Assembly: GCA_046260445.1 (NCBI GenBank)
Contig: JBHEPF010000134.1
Location: 1 to 12,500, forward strand
Length of the DNA: 12,500 nucleotides
Direction of reading: 5' to 3'
DNA from: F2B08 sp046260445
GTDB taxonomy: Bacteria; Actinomycetota; Actinomycetes; Actinomycetales; Dermatophilaceae
Part shown: positions 6,813 to 12,500 of the stretch, in pieces
How the letters are laid out: each line of letters opens with the position of its first letter
Position numbering within the stretch: the first letter of the stretch is position 1
The notes under the pieces: model-generated
What the model was told of the DNA's origin: nothing
Databases searched by the model: none
Seen by the model: only the letters and a program-made list of their open reading frames with translations
Translations under genes and position numbers: made by a program

Positions 6813-7535
6813 TCAGTGTCCTTTCGACGGAGTAGAGATCAGAGGAGTCGAGATCGGGGGTGTCGAGATCGGGGGCGTCGACATCGGGGGAGCAACCCAG
6901 CCGTTTTCGGCGTAGGCGAGGGCCCGGTCGAGCTGTCGGTGGAAGTCGTCGATGGCGACCTGGTCGACCGGCGCCCCCGGCTCGCGGTCGGCGGCCCAGG
7001 TCCGCTCGGCGGCGGCGAAGCAGCTCATGATCGTCGTGGCGAGGGTCGCGAGGTAGAGGTTGTCCACGCCACTCGGCAGCCGCTCGACGAGGACTCCCTC
7101 GAGCCAGGCGCCCTTCTCGGCCCAGACGACCCGCTCGAAGGCGTCCGCCGTGGCGTCGTCGGTGCAGGCATGGCAGTTGAGGAGCGCGAGCCACTCGATG
7201 AGCCCGGCCGGGATGCCGACCGTACGGACGGTCTCGCGCAGACGCCCCATCGGTGAGGTCCCGGCGGCGAAGTCACCGATGGCGTCGGCGAGATTGACGG
7301 TGTTCGTGCCGATGACCTCGGAGATGACCGCAGGGATGCCGGCGTAGTAGTTGAAGAAGGTCCGGCGCGAGACCCCCGCCTCGTCGGCGAGCTGCTCAAC
7401 GGTGATGCGGTGGACCGGTTGGTCGCGGAGCAGCGTGCGCAGTGCCTCGACGATCGCCTCACGGGTGCGCGTCTTGTTCAGCTCTCGCCGGCTCGTCGGC
7501 TCCAGCTCCGCCTCGGTCTGCACCGTCTGAGTCAC
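6813..7535 (-). CDS. TetR/AcrR-family repressor of the MMPL operon
   Basis: This encodes 240 aa. After a polar N-terminus (residues 1-18), the DNA-binding domain spans about 19-66, with the helix-turn-helix ITVEQLADEAGVSRRTFFNYYAG at 44-66 (positions given because it is the diagnostic motif). The rest is a helical ligand-binding domain ending near 213; it contains the pair C121 and C124 in LNCHACTDD. The last residues (216-236) are repeats of P-P-I-S-T, encoded by a 15-bp tandem repeat. GTG at 7535 fits the TAGCCT-N6-GTG leaderless layout, and no Shine-Dalgarno is needed. The MMPL gene starts 2 bases after its stop, so the two are co-transcribed. The palindrome at 7563-7591 covers its -35 box, which suggests self-repression and repression of the pump, relieved by an unknown ligand. 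Confidence 0.9.
   Translation of the reverse strand: MTQTVQTEAELEPTSRRELNKTRTREAIVEALRTLLRDQPVHRITVEQLADEAGVSRRTFFNYYAGIPAVISEVIGTNTVNLADAIGDFAAGTSPMGRLRETVRTVGIPAGLIEWLALLNCHACTDDATADAFERVVWAEKGAWLEGVLVERLPSGVDNLYLATLATTIMSCFAAAERTWAADREPGAPVDQVAIDDFHRQLDRALAYAENGWVAPPMSTPPISTPPISTPLISTPSKGH
6832..6891. repeat. Four-copy 15-bp tandem repeat in the TetR 3' end
   Basis: Units lie at 6832-6846, 6847-6861, 6862-6876 and 6877-6891. The central two read GTCGAGATCGGGGG plus T or C; the outer units differ at one to four positions. The unit length is a multiple of three, so copy number changes lengthen or shorten the TetR C-terminus by five residues without a frameshift. Confidence 0.9.
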
Positions 7536-7541
7536 GGCTGC

Positions 7542-7571
7542 AGGCTAAGCGTGTGCGTGCATACCGTGCAA
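7542..7571 (-). promoter_or_regulatory. Promoter of the TetR-MMPL operon
   Basis: On the minus strand, TTGCAC (7571-7566) is followed after 18 bases by TAGCCT (7547-7542), then 6 bases to the GTG at 7535. Spacing and both hexamers suit a housekeeping sigma factor, and the mRNA would be leaderless. Confidence 0.6.
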
Positions 7572-7591
7572 ATCTGCACGTCGTGCACGGT
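7563..7591. promoter_or_regulatory. Probable TetR operator
   Basis: The 8-bp arms ACCGTGCA (7563-7570) and TGCACGGT (7584-7591) form a perfect inverted repeat around 13 bases. Inside it, GTGCA-AATC-TGCAC (7566-7579) and TGCAC-GTC-GTGCA (7575-7587) are also perfect. The array covers the -35 box, so a bound repressor would block RNA polymerase. The assignment to the adjacent TetR is by position. Confidence 0.65.
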
Positions 7592-7663
7592 CTGGGCCTC
7601 CGGCGAAGGGAGGCGCTTCTGCTGGAGGGAGGCCCTCCCGCAGCGACAGGCGATAGAGCGCCA

Positions 7664-7676
7664 CCCCGACGCGGGG
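7664..7676 (-). terminator. Weak hairpin downstream of the MarR gene
   Basis: CCCCG-ACG-CGGGG gives a 5-bp stem. A second short palindrome (GGGAGG-C-CCTCCC at 7627-7639) lies nearby. Either may end marR transcription before the TetR promoter, but neither has a T-run. The rest of the 7592-7726 gap holds nothing I can recognise. Confidence 0.25.
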
Positions 7677-7726
7677 GCACCTCGGCTCGACAGCACGACC
7701 TCGGCTCGGGCGGCTCAGGGGACGAC

Positions 7727-8158
7727 TCAGAGGAGGGAGCGGACTGCCGCGATGGCGCCGTCGAGATAGCGGTCGACGACCTCGCGCTCCTCGTCCGTGA
7801 GCGAGGCGTCGAGCGCGGCGAGCCCGGCGAACATCGGGGCAAGATGACCGACCGCCTCCGTCCGCCCGGAGTCGGTGAGGTGCACCTCGGTGCGCCGCCC
7901 GTCGACGGAGTGCGGCTGGCGCTCGGCGTGGCCATTCGCGACGAGTCGGTCTACGACCCCGGAGGCTGCGGCCGAGGTCACACCGAGGGCGCGAGCAAGG
8001 TCGGCCGGGCCCATCGACTCCTTCGAGAGGTGCCGAAGAGCGTGCAGCTCGGACGGGCTGAGCTGAGCCCGGCGTGCCACGGCGATCGGCGCCGCCGAAC
8101 CCGCGTCGAGGAGCCGCTGCAACCGGTCGAGGGTGGCCGACATCTGCCACTGGGGCAC
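7727..8158 (-). CDS. MarR-family transcriptional regulator
   Basis: This encodes 143 aa, the normal length for the family. The winged helix-turn-helix spans about residues 33-97: LSPSELHALRHLSKESMGPA, then DLARALGVTSAAASGVVDRL as recognition region, and the wing with DGRRTEVHLTDSGR (86-99), where D-x-R is typical. Terminal helices (5-30 and 103-142) make the dimer. GTG at 8158 is used; GGGAGG lies only 2 bases upstream, so the in-frame ATG at 8143 remains possible, though then the spacing is 17. The gene diverges from the second MMPL gene across an AT-rich spacer, the classic arrangement for a MarR repressor of an exporter. The ligand is unknown. I infer control of both genes from one or more sites in 8200-8260. 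Confidence 0.9.
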   Translation of the reverse strand: MPQWQMSATLDRLQRLLDAGSAAPIAVARRAQLSPSELHALRHLSKESMGPADLARALGVTSAAASGVVDRLVANGHAERQPHSVDGRRTEVHLTDSGRTEAVGHLAPMFAGLAALDASLTDEEREVVDRYLDGAIAAVRSLL

Positions 8159-8202
8159 GACCTCCCGGACCGATCGAGTGGCGGCATCCTTGTGCGGGCT
8201 GC

Positions 8203-8268
8203 TAATTTTCCCTCACCAACTTAGCAATCTAGTGACTCACTGACTGACTTAAGACTGTACCGAAGGGA
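8203..8268. promoter_or_regulatory. Divergent marR / MMPL promoter-operator region
   Basis: This is the most AT-rich stretch of the window. It contains the perfect palindrome AGTGA-C-TCACT (8231-8241), which runs into tandem TGAC/TCAC/TGAC/TGAC tetramers (8233-8248). On the minus strand TAGATT (8231-8226) and TAGCAG (with TTGCTA 17 bases upstream) are possible marR promoter elements; on the plus strand AAGACT (8251-8256) is a possible -10. AAGGGA at 8263-8268 is the Shine-Dalgarno of the MMPL gene. The exact promoters are uncertain. Confidence 0.5.
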
Positions 8269-8274
8269 ACAACG

Positions 8275-10506
8275 ATGACGCGAGGGAAGCACACCCAGGA
8301 ACGCGCGAAGGTGCCCGGCCGGGTGCTCCTCGGCGCCATCGCCCTCGTCCTCGTCTGGTTCGCTCTCGGCGGCATCGGTGGGCAGGCGACCGGCCAGCTG
8401 TCCTCGTTGCAGCAGAACGACGCGTCGTCCTTCCTCCCCGAGGATGCCGAGTCGACCCTCGTCACCAACGCCCTCGCGGACTTCCAGGACGACTCGACGC
8501 TGCCGCTCATCATCGTCGCGGCCCGCGACGGGGGTCTCGAGCCGACCGACCTCGAGCTGGCGCAGGCCTTCGCCGCCGCCCTGCCCGGCGCGACCGGCGA
8601 GCTGCCGGAGGGAGGCACCGTCGCGGACTACCTCGCGCTACCCCCGGGGGCCCCGATCCTGGCCATCCCGAGCGAGGACGGGGAGGCGTTCATCATCGTC
8701 CTCCCGCTCAAGGCCGACGAGATCGGCGCGACCATCGAGGAGGAGCCGGTCCTGCAGCTCGTCACCGACACGATCCGGGAGCAGGTCGACGCCGAGCTGA
8801 TCGCAGCCGGACTCACCGCATACGTCACGGGCCCGGCAGGCTTCATCGCCGACCTGTCCCAGGCCTTCGCCGGCATCGACGGGATCCTGCTGCTCGTCGC
8901 GCTCGTCGTCGTCCTCGTCATCCTCCTCATCGTCTATCGCAGCCCGATCCTGCCGTTCGCCGTGCTGCTCACCGCCGTCTTCGGCCTCGCAGCGGCCGGC
9001 TACGTCGTCTACCAGGTCGCCGACGCCGGGCTCATCACGGTGAGCGGGCAGAGCCAGGGCATCCTCTCGATCCTCGTCGTCGGTGCCGCCACCGACTACG
9101 CCCTCCTCCTCGTCTCCCGCTACAAGGAGGAGCTGCACAAGCACGCCTCCGCGTGGACCGCGATGAAGAAGGCCTGGCGCGCCACGATCGAGCCGATCTC
9201 GGCCAGCGCGGCGACGGTCATCCTCGGCCTCCTCGCGCTCATGCTCGCCGACCTTAAGGGCACCTCCGGCCTCGGTCCGGTCGCCGCGCTGGGCATCAGC
9301 GGTGCCTACCTCGCGGCCATCACGTTCCTACCCGCCCTCCTCATCCTCGGCCGGCGCTGGATCTTCTGGCCCGCTGTTCCGCACGTCGACGCGGAGCAGG
9401 AGGATGAGAACCGCCTCGCCAACCGGCTGGGCTGGACCCGCGTCGCCGACACCGTCGGCCGGCACCCGCGCCGGACGTGGGTCACCGTCACCGTCGCCCT
9501 GCTCGTCGGTGCGGCGTTCCTGCCCACTCTCAAGCTCAACGGCATCGCCCAGTCCGACATCTTCCTCACCACGGTCGACTCCACCCAGGGCCAGGACCTT
9601 CTCGCCCAGCACTTCGACGCCGGCTCCGGCTCGCCCATCCAGGTCCTCGTGCCCGAAGAGCGCACCGAGGAGGCACTCGCTCTCCTGGGCGAGGAGGAGG
9701 GCGTCTCCGACCCGTATGCGGGACTCGCGCCGGGTGCACCGCCGCAGGCGGTCGACGGCAACGTCATCCTCCAGGCGACGCTCGCCGACGCCGCAGACTC
9801 ACCCGAGGCCGTCGACACGGTCGAGCGGGTGCGGGAGGACCTGCGCGCCCTCGACGAGCGGATCCTCGTCGGAGGTCAGACCGCCCAGCAGCTCGACACC
9901 CGCCAAGCCGCCGACCGGGACTTCCTCGTCGTCGCGCCGGTCATCATCCTCGTCGTCTTCCTCGTCCTCGTGCTGCTGCTGCGCTCCATTGCGGCACCCA
10001 GCATCCTCATGCTGGCGAACATCCTGTCCTTCGCCGCGACGATGGGCATCTCGGCGGTCGTCTTCAACCTCGTCTTCGACTTCCCCGGCGGGGACCCGAC
10101 GACGGTCCTCTACGCCTTCGTCTTCCTCATCGCCCTCGGCGTCGACTACTCGATCTTCCTCATGACACGGGCCCGCGAGGAGAGCGTCCGGCACGGCGCA
10201 CGGACCGGCGTGCTGCGTGCGCTCACGGTCACCGGTGGGGTCATCACGAGTGCGGGCATCGTGCTCGCCGCCACCTTCGGCGCGCTCACGGTCATCCCGC
10301 TCGTGTTCCTCGCCCAGCTCGCCTTCATCGTCGCCTTCGGCGTCCTGCTCGACACCCTCGTCGTCCGCTCCCTCCTCGTCCCGGCGATCTCCGTCGACCT
10401 CGGGCGCTGGACCTGGTGGCCGAGCCGGCTCTGGCGGCAGGAGGCTCCGGAAGCGACCGAGGAGCCCGACAAGCCCACACCCAAGGAGCCCGCACTCACC
10501 GGCTGA
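8275..10506 (+). CDS. MMPL-family RND transporter (MarR-linked)
   Basis: This encodes 743 aa, shorter than its neighbour and of a different subgroup: it lacks the coiled coil. Helix 1 is near residues 15-33; the first extracytoplasmic domain (35-200) includes QNDASSFLPEDAEST (47-61), typical of this exporter group. Helices 2-6 fall in 203-360, a loop 362-398 is cytosolic, helix 7 is near 401-418, a second outer domain spans about 420-550, and the last helices 551-708. Proton-relay motifs are GAATDYALLLVSRYKEEL (D274, Y275) and GVDYSIFLMTRAREE (D624, Y625). The C-terminal tail (720-743) is charged and rich in Pro, Glu and Lys. ATG at 8275 has AAGGGA 6 bases upstream. Divergence from marR implies induction by a compound the pump exports, perhaps a toxic organic compound or lipid; the substrate cannot be read from sequence. 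A hairpin follows the stop. Confidence 0.92.
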   Translation: MTRGKHTQERAKVPGRVLLGAIALVLVWFALGGIGGQATGQLSSLQQNDASSFLPEDAESTLVTNALADFQDDSTLPLIIVAARDGGLEPTDLELAQAFAAALPGATGELPEGGTVADYLALPPGAPILAIPSEDGEAFIIVLPLKADEIGATIEEEPVLQLVTDTIREQVDAELIAAGLTAYVTGPAGFIADLSQAFAGIDGILLLVALVVVLVILLIVYRSPILPFAVLLTAVFGLAAAGYVVYQVADAGLITVSGQSQGILSILVVGAATDYALLLVSRYKEELHKHASAWTAMKKAWRATIEPISASAATVILGLLALMLADLKGTSGLGPVAALGISGAYLAAITFLPALLILGRRWIFWPAVPHVDAEQEDENRLANRLGWTRVADTVGRHPRRTWVTVTVALLVGAAFLPTLKLNGIAQSDIFLTTVDSTQGQDLLAQHFDAGSGSPIQVLVPEERTEEALALLGEEEGVSDPYAGLAPGAPPQAVDGNVILQATLADAADSPEAVDTVERVREDLRALDERILVGGQTAQQLDTRQAADRDFLVVAPVIILVVFLVLVLLLRSIAAPSILMLANILSFAATMGISAVVFNLVFDFPGGDPTTVLYAFVFLIALGVDYSIFLMTRAREESVRHGARTGVLRALTVTGGVITSAGIVLAATFGALTVIPLVFLAQLAFIVAFGVLLDTLVVRSLLVPAISVDLGRWTWWPSRLWRQEAPEATEEPDKPTPKEPALTG

Positions 10507-10508
10507 CT

Positions 10509-10534
10509 CGGCCACCGCATACGCCTGGTGGCCG
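10509..10534 (+). terminator. Terminator hairpin after the second MMPL gene
   Basis: CGGCCACC (10509-10516) pairs perfectly with GGTGGCCG (10527-10534) around a 10-base loop, beginning 3 bases after the TGA stop. No T-run follows. Confidence 0.55.
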
Positions 10535-10710
10535 GAGGCATCCGCTCGCGGCGGCGCGATCGTACGCCGACCAGCCTTTGGTCCTTTGTCCTGTGATTGG
10601 TGCGATGTAGCGGACCGAGCACACGACAACGGCCCAAACACGCGGTGGGAGCCGGTGCGCAGGGGGCCCGGACGTGACACCATATGTGCCAACTCTTACG
10701 GAGGTGGCAC
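10535..10710 (+). promoter_or_regulatory. Leader / promoter region of the metP-like gene
   Basis: There is no convincing gene here. A small hairpin GACCA-GCCTT-TGGTC (10569-10583) is followed by CTTTGTCCTGT and may be a second terminator. TTGGTC or TTGTCC near 10578-10591 could be a -35, but no matching TANNNT is convincing; GTGACA (10674-10679) with TACGGA 17 bases later is another weak option. I recognise no known riboswitch aptamer. Confidence 0.35.
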
Positions 10711-10712
10711 AT
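10684..10712 (+). promoter_or_regulatory. Inverted repeat covering the metP ribosome binding site and start codon
   Basis: ATGTGCCA (10684-10691) and TGGCACAT (10705-10712) are perfect 8-bp arms. Inside, CTC (10693-10695) can pair with GAG (10701-10703) around a TTACG loop. In RNA the hairpin would hide the GGAGGTG Shine-Dalgarno (10700-10706) and the first two bases of the ATG. It could instead be a protein-binding DNA operator. Confidence 0.5.
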
Positions 10713-12258
10713 GTCGGTCGAACAGTCCTGGCCCCAGACCGAGCAGACCAAGCGGGGCGCCTTCAGCTCCCGAAGGGTCTTCATCTTCGCGGCCATCGGG
10801 TCCGCGGTCGGTCTCGGCAACATCTGGCGCTTCCCCTACGTCGCCTACGAGAACGGCGGCGGGTCGTTCATCGTCCCCTACCTCGTGGCGCTGCTCACCG
10901 CGGGCATCCCGTTCCTCCTCTTCGACTACGCGATGGGGCACCGCTACCGGGGCTCGGCGCCGCTGTCCTTCGCCCGGCTGCGGCGCGGGGCCGAGGGGCT
11001 CGGCTGGTGGCAGGTGGGCATCTGCTTCGTCATCGCGGTGTACTACGCGGCCGTCCTCGCGTGGGCCGTGAGCTACACGTTCTTCTCCGTCAACAAGGCC
11101 TGGGGAGCGGAGCCGGACGCGTTCTTCTTCGGCGAGTACCTCCAGGCGGGCGATCCGGGGGTGACGGCTTCCATCGTCCCCGGGGTGCTCCTGCCGCTCC
11201 TCGTCGTCTGGGCCGGAGTCGGGCTCATCATGCTGCTCGGCGTCCAGCGCGGCATCGGCATCACAGCAGCGGTGTTCATCCCGCTGCTCATCGTCGCCTT
11301 CCTCATCCTCGTGGTCCGCGCGCTCATGCTCCCGGGCGCAGCCGAGGGTCTCAACGCCCTCTTCACCCCCAACTGGTCGGCGCTCCTCGAGCCCGGGGTC
11401 TGGGCCGCCGCCTTCGGACAGATCTTCTTCTCCCTGTCCATCGGCTTCGGCATCATGATCACCTACGCCTCCTACGTCGACCGCAAGACCGACATGACCG
11501 GCTCCGGCCTCGTCGTCGGCTTCGCCAACAGCAGCTTCGAGGTCCTGGCCGGCATCGGGGTGTTCGCCGCCCTCGGTTTCATGGCACAGGCGTCCGGGGT
11601 CGCGGTCGACGAGGTCGCGACCTCGGGGATCGGGCTGGCCTTCATCGCCTTCCCGGCGATCATCAACGAGGCACCGGGAGGCGCACTCATCGGCGTCCTC
11701 TTCTTCGGCTCGCTCGTCGTCGCCGGGGTCACCTCGCTCGTCAGCGTCATCGAGGTCGTCATCTCCGGGGTGCGGGACAAGTTCGACCTCAGCCGTCGCG
11801 CGGCGACGGCAGCGGTCATCGCACCCGCCGCCCTGCTCAGCCTCGTCTTCTTCTCGACGACGAGCGGCATCTACGTCCTCGACATCGTCGACCACTTCGT
11901 CAACCGCTTCGGCATCCTCGTCGTCGCCGTGGTGAGTGTCCTCGTCGTGGCCTGGGCGGTCCGGGCCCTGCCCCGACTGGCCGACCATCTCAACCTCACC
12001 GCGGACATCAGGGTCGGTCGCCTCTGGGTCGTCACGCTCGGCTTCGTCGTGCCCCTCGCTCTCAGCGCGGTCCTCATCCAGGAGCTCTGGGCGGTCATCG
12101 ACGAGCCATACGGCGGCTACCCGGGCTGGATGCTCATCGTCTTCGGTTGGCTCATGGTCGTCTCCCTCGTCGTCGCCGCCTTCGCCGCTGCGCGGGTGCG
12201 ATGGCGGGAGGGCACGTCGCTGGAGGACCCGAGCGAGCGGCTGGAGGAGGTGTCATGA
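10711..12258 (+). CDS. metP: SLC6/NSS sodium-dependent amino-acid importer, MetP-like large subunit
   Basis: This encodes 515 aa, a sodium-coupled importer in the cytoplasmic membrane. The family signature in helix 1 is clear: GSAVGLGNIWRFPYVAYENG at residues 30-49, then GGSFIVPYLVALL. Helix 6 (about 234-255) reads FGQIFFSLSIGFGIMITYAS, the substrate and sodium contact region. About 11-12 helices are visible; family members have 11 or 12. ATG at 10711 is chosen for GGAGG at 10700-10704, 6 bases upstream. An in-frame ATG at 10684 is less likely because it lacks a Shine-Dalgarno and its added residues are cysteine-containing and unlike the family start. The 4-bp overlap with a MetS-type subunit supports the MetP/MetS methionine/alanine system known from Corynebacterium glutamicum. 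The substrate is inferred from this pairing; other neutral amino acids are possible. Confidence 0.88.
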   Translation: MSVEQSWPQTEQTKRGAFSSRRVFIFAAIGSAVGLGNIWRFPYVAYENGGGSFIVPYLVALLTAGIPFLLFDYAMGHRYRGSAPLSFARLRRGAEGLGWWQVGICFVIAVYYAAVLAWAVSYTFFSVNKAWGAEPDAFFFGEYLQAGDPGVTASIVPGVLLPLLVVWAGVGLIMLLGVQRGIGITAAVFIPLLIVAFLILVVRALMLPGAAEGLNALFTPNWSALLEPGVWAAAFGQIFFSLSIGFGIMITYASYVDRKTDMTGSGLVVGFANSSFEVLAGIGVFAALGFMAQASGVAVDEVATSGIGLAFIAFPAIINEAPGGALIGVLFFGSLVVAGVTSLVSVIEVVISGVRDKFDLSRRAATAAVIAPAALLSLVFFSTTSGIYVLDIVDHFVNRFGILVVAVVSVLVVAWAVRALPRLADHLNLTADIRVGRLWVVTLGFVVPLALSAVLIQELWAVIDEPYGGYPGWMLIVFGWLMVVSLVVAAFAAARVRWREGTSLEDPSERLEEVS

Positions 12259-12383
12259 GCACGTCAGCGATTCTCATGATGATGGTCGCCATGATCGTCG
12301 TGTGGGGCGGACTCGCCGTCGCCATCATCGCGATGATGCGAGGAACGTCTCCCGGCGACCGGGAGATCCACCGCGACCTCTGA
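12255..12383 (+). CDS. metS: MetS-type NSS transporter small subunit
   Basis: This encodes 42 aa and is easily missed. MSTSAILMMMVAMIVVWGGL at the start makes one membrane helix (about residues 5-28), followed by MMRGTSPGDREIHRDL, a short charged cytosolic tail. Length, the SAI-M-M-A start and WGGL fit the MetS family of small subunits needed for activity of the MetP importer. The ATG overlaps the metP stop (ATGA), with GGAGG at 12246-12250 inside the end of metP, 4 bases upstream. This implies translational coupling and equal production of the two subunits. Confidence 0.88.
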   Translation: MSTSAILMMMVAMIVVWGGLAVAIIAMMRGTSPGDREIHRDL

Positions 12384-12414
12384 GGACGCGCCCCGCGCAT
12401 GCCGCCCCTGCATA

Positions 12415-12432
12415 CCGCGAGATCCGTCGCGG
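12415..12432 (+). terminator. Short hairpin downstream of metS
   Basis: CCGCGA-GATCCG-TCGCGG forms a perfect 6-bp stem 32 bases after the metS stop. It may assist the stronger hairpin that follows. Confidence 0.35.
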
Positions 12433-12448
12433 CCACCGCGCCGGGACC

Positions 12449-12480
12449 GGCACCGACCGCCCTCGTGCCAGGTCGGTGCC
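12449..12480. terminator. Terminator hairpin of the metPS operon
   Basis: GGCACCGACC (12449-12458) and GGTCGGTGCC (12471-12480) are perfect 10-bp arms with a 12-base loop. No T-run follows. Because the symmetry is perfect it could serve either strand. The last 20 bases of the window show nothing recognisable. Confidence 0.65.
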
Positions 12481-12500
12481 AACGCTCGACCGGCGGCACT

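Noticed and set aside
6832..6891. Short direct repeats as a possible CRISPR remnant
   Set aside because: The 15-bp units are directly adjacent with no spacers and are translated in frame in TetR.
6811..7194. Upstream extension of the first MMPL reading frame to a 998-aa protein
   Set aside because: The extra part lies within the TetR gene in another frame and is arginine-rich shadow sequence. The GTG at 6810 has a good ribosome binding site and gives a normal MMPL N-terminus.
9477..10610. Long arginine/histidine-rich plus-strand frame inside the second MMPL gene
   Set aside because: Low-complexity composition and no ribosome binding site; it is an alternate frame of the MMPL gene.
10535..10683. 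Known riboswitch class (SAM, glycine) upstream of metP
   Set aside because: I could not find the conserved core motifs of these classes; only the hairpin at the start codon is supported.
10684..10710. ATG at 10684 as the metP start
   Set aside because: It is in frame but has no ribosome binding site, forms the left arm of the inverted repeat, and adds residues unlike the family N-terminus.
10696..11988. Long open frame on the minus strand under metP
   Set aside because: The translation is a Asp/Glu/Gly-rich string, the typical antisense shadow of a high-GC membrane protein gene; metP has clear family motifs.
12152..12499. Minus-strand frame across metS and the window end
   Set aside because: It overlaps metP and metS and contains the terminator hairpin; composition is Pro/Arg/Gly-rich with no recognisable domain.

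Overview
The window is high-GC DNA (G or C at nearly every third codon position) from an actinobacterium. The MetP/MetS-type transporter pair, MMPL exporters, a sunset-like C-terminal domain and several start codons placed about 6 bases after a TANNNT -10 box (leaderless mRNAs) all fit Actinomycetota. Micrococcales (for example Intrasporangiaceae) is my best guess, but nothing here proves the genus. No rRNA, tRNA, CRISPR array, insertion sequence or prophage gene is visible.

Left part (1-4100): the 3' end of an IclR-type regulator that lacks a conserved four-residue strand; a 370-aa, very acidic, probably disordered protein with a small folded C-terminus (343-1455); a strong hairpin terminator; a 118-aa conserved-looking hypothetical on the minus strand whose -10 box lies in an ATACCC-N4-GGGTAT palindrome resembling CsoR-family operators; a four-helix membrane protein (2017-2496) followed in the same frame by a coding-like 30-codon acidic tail with no ordinary start codon; a two-helix potassium-channel-like protein with a TLGLGD filter (2647-3555); and a convergent YetF/DUF421 membrane protein (3557-4072).

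Middle part (4198-10506): two separately regulated MMPL (RND superfamily) exporters. The first is a TetR-MMPL operon on the minus strand: the two genes are 2 bp apart, the MMPL protein carries a heptad-repeat coiled coil, and the TetR promoter has a GTGCA-rich palindrome over its -35 box. The second is a divergent MarR / MMPL pair sharing an unusually AT-rich spacer. A likely reading is that two different signals each relieve repression of one pump. The exported substrates cannot be read from the sequence.

Right part (10511-12500): an SLC6-type sodium-coupled amino-acid importer and its 42-aa MetS-type small subunit, overlapping by 4 bp. The importer's ribosome binding site and start codon lie within an 8-bp-arm inverted repeat, and the operon ends in a perfect 10-bp hairpin.

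No clear new multi-gene system was found. The best leads are the 30-codon tail at 2500-2592, the CsoR-like palindrome at 1945-1962, the TetR operator cluster at 7563-7591 and the hairpin over the metP start.
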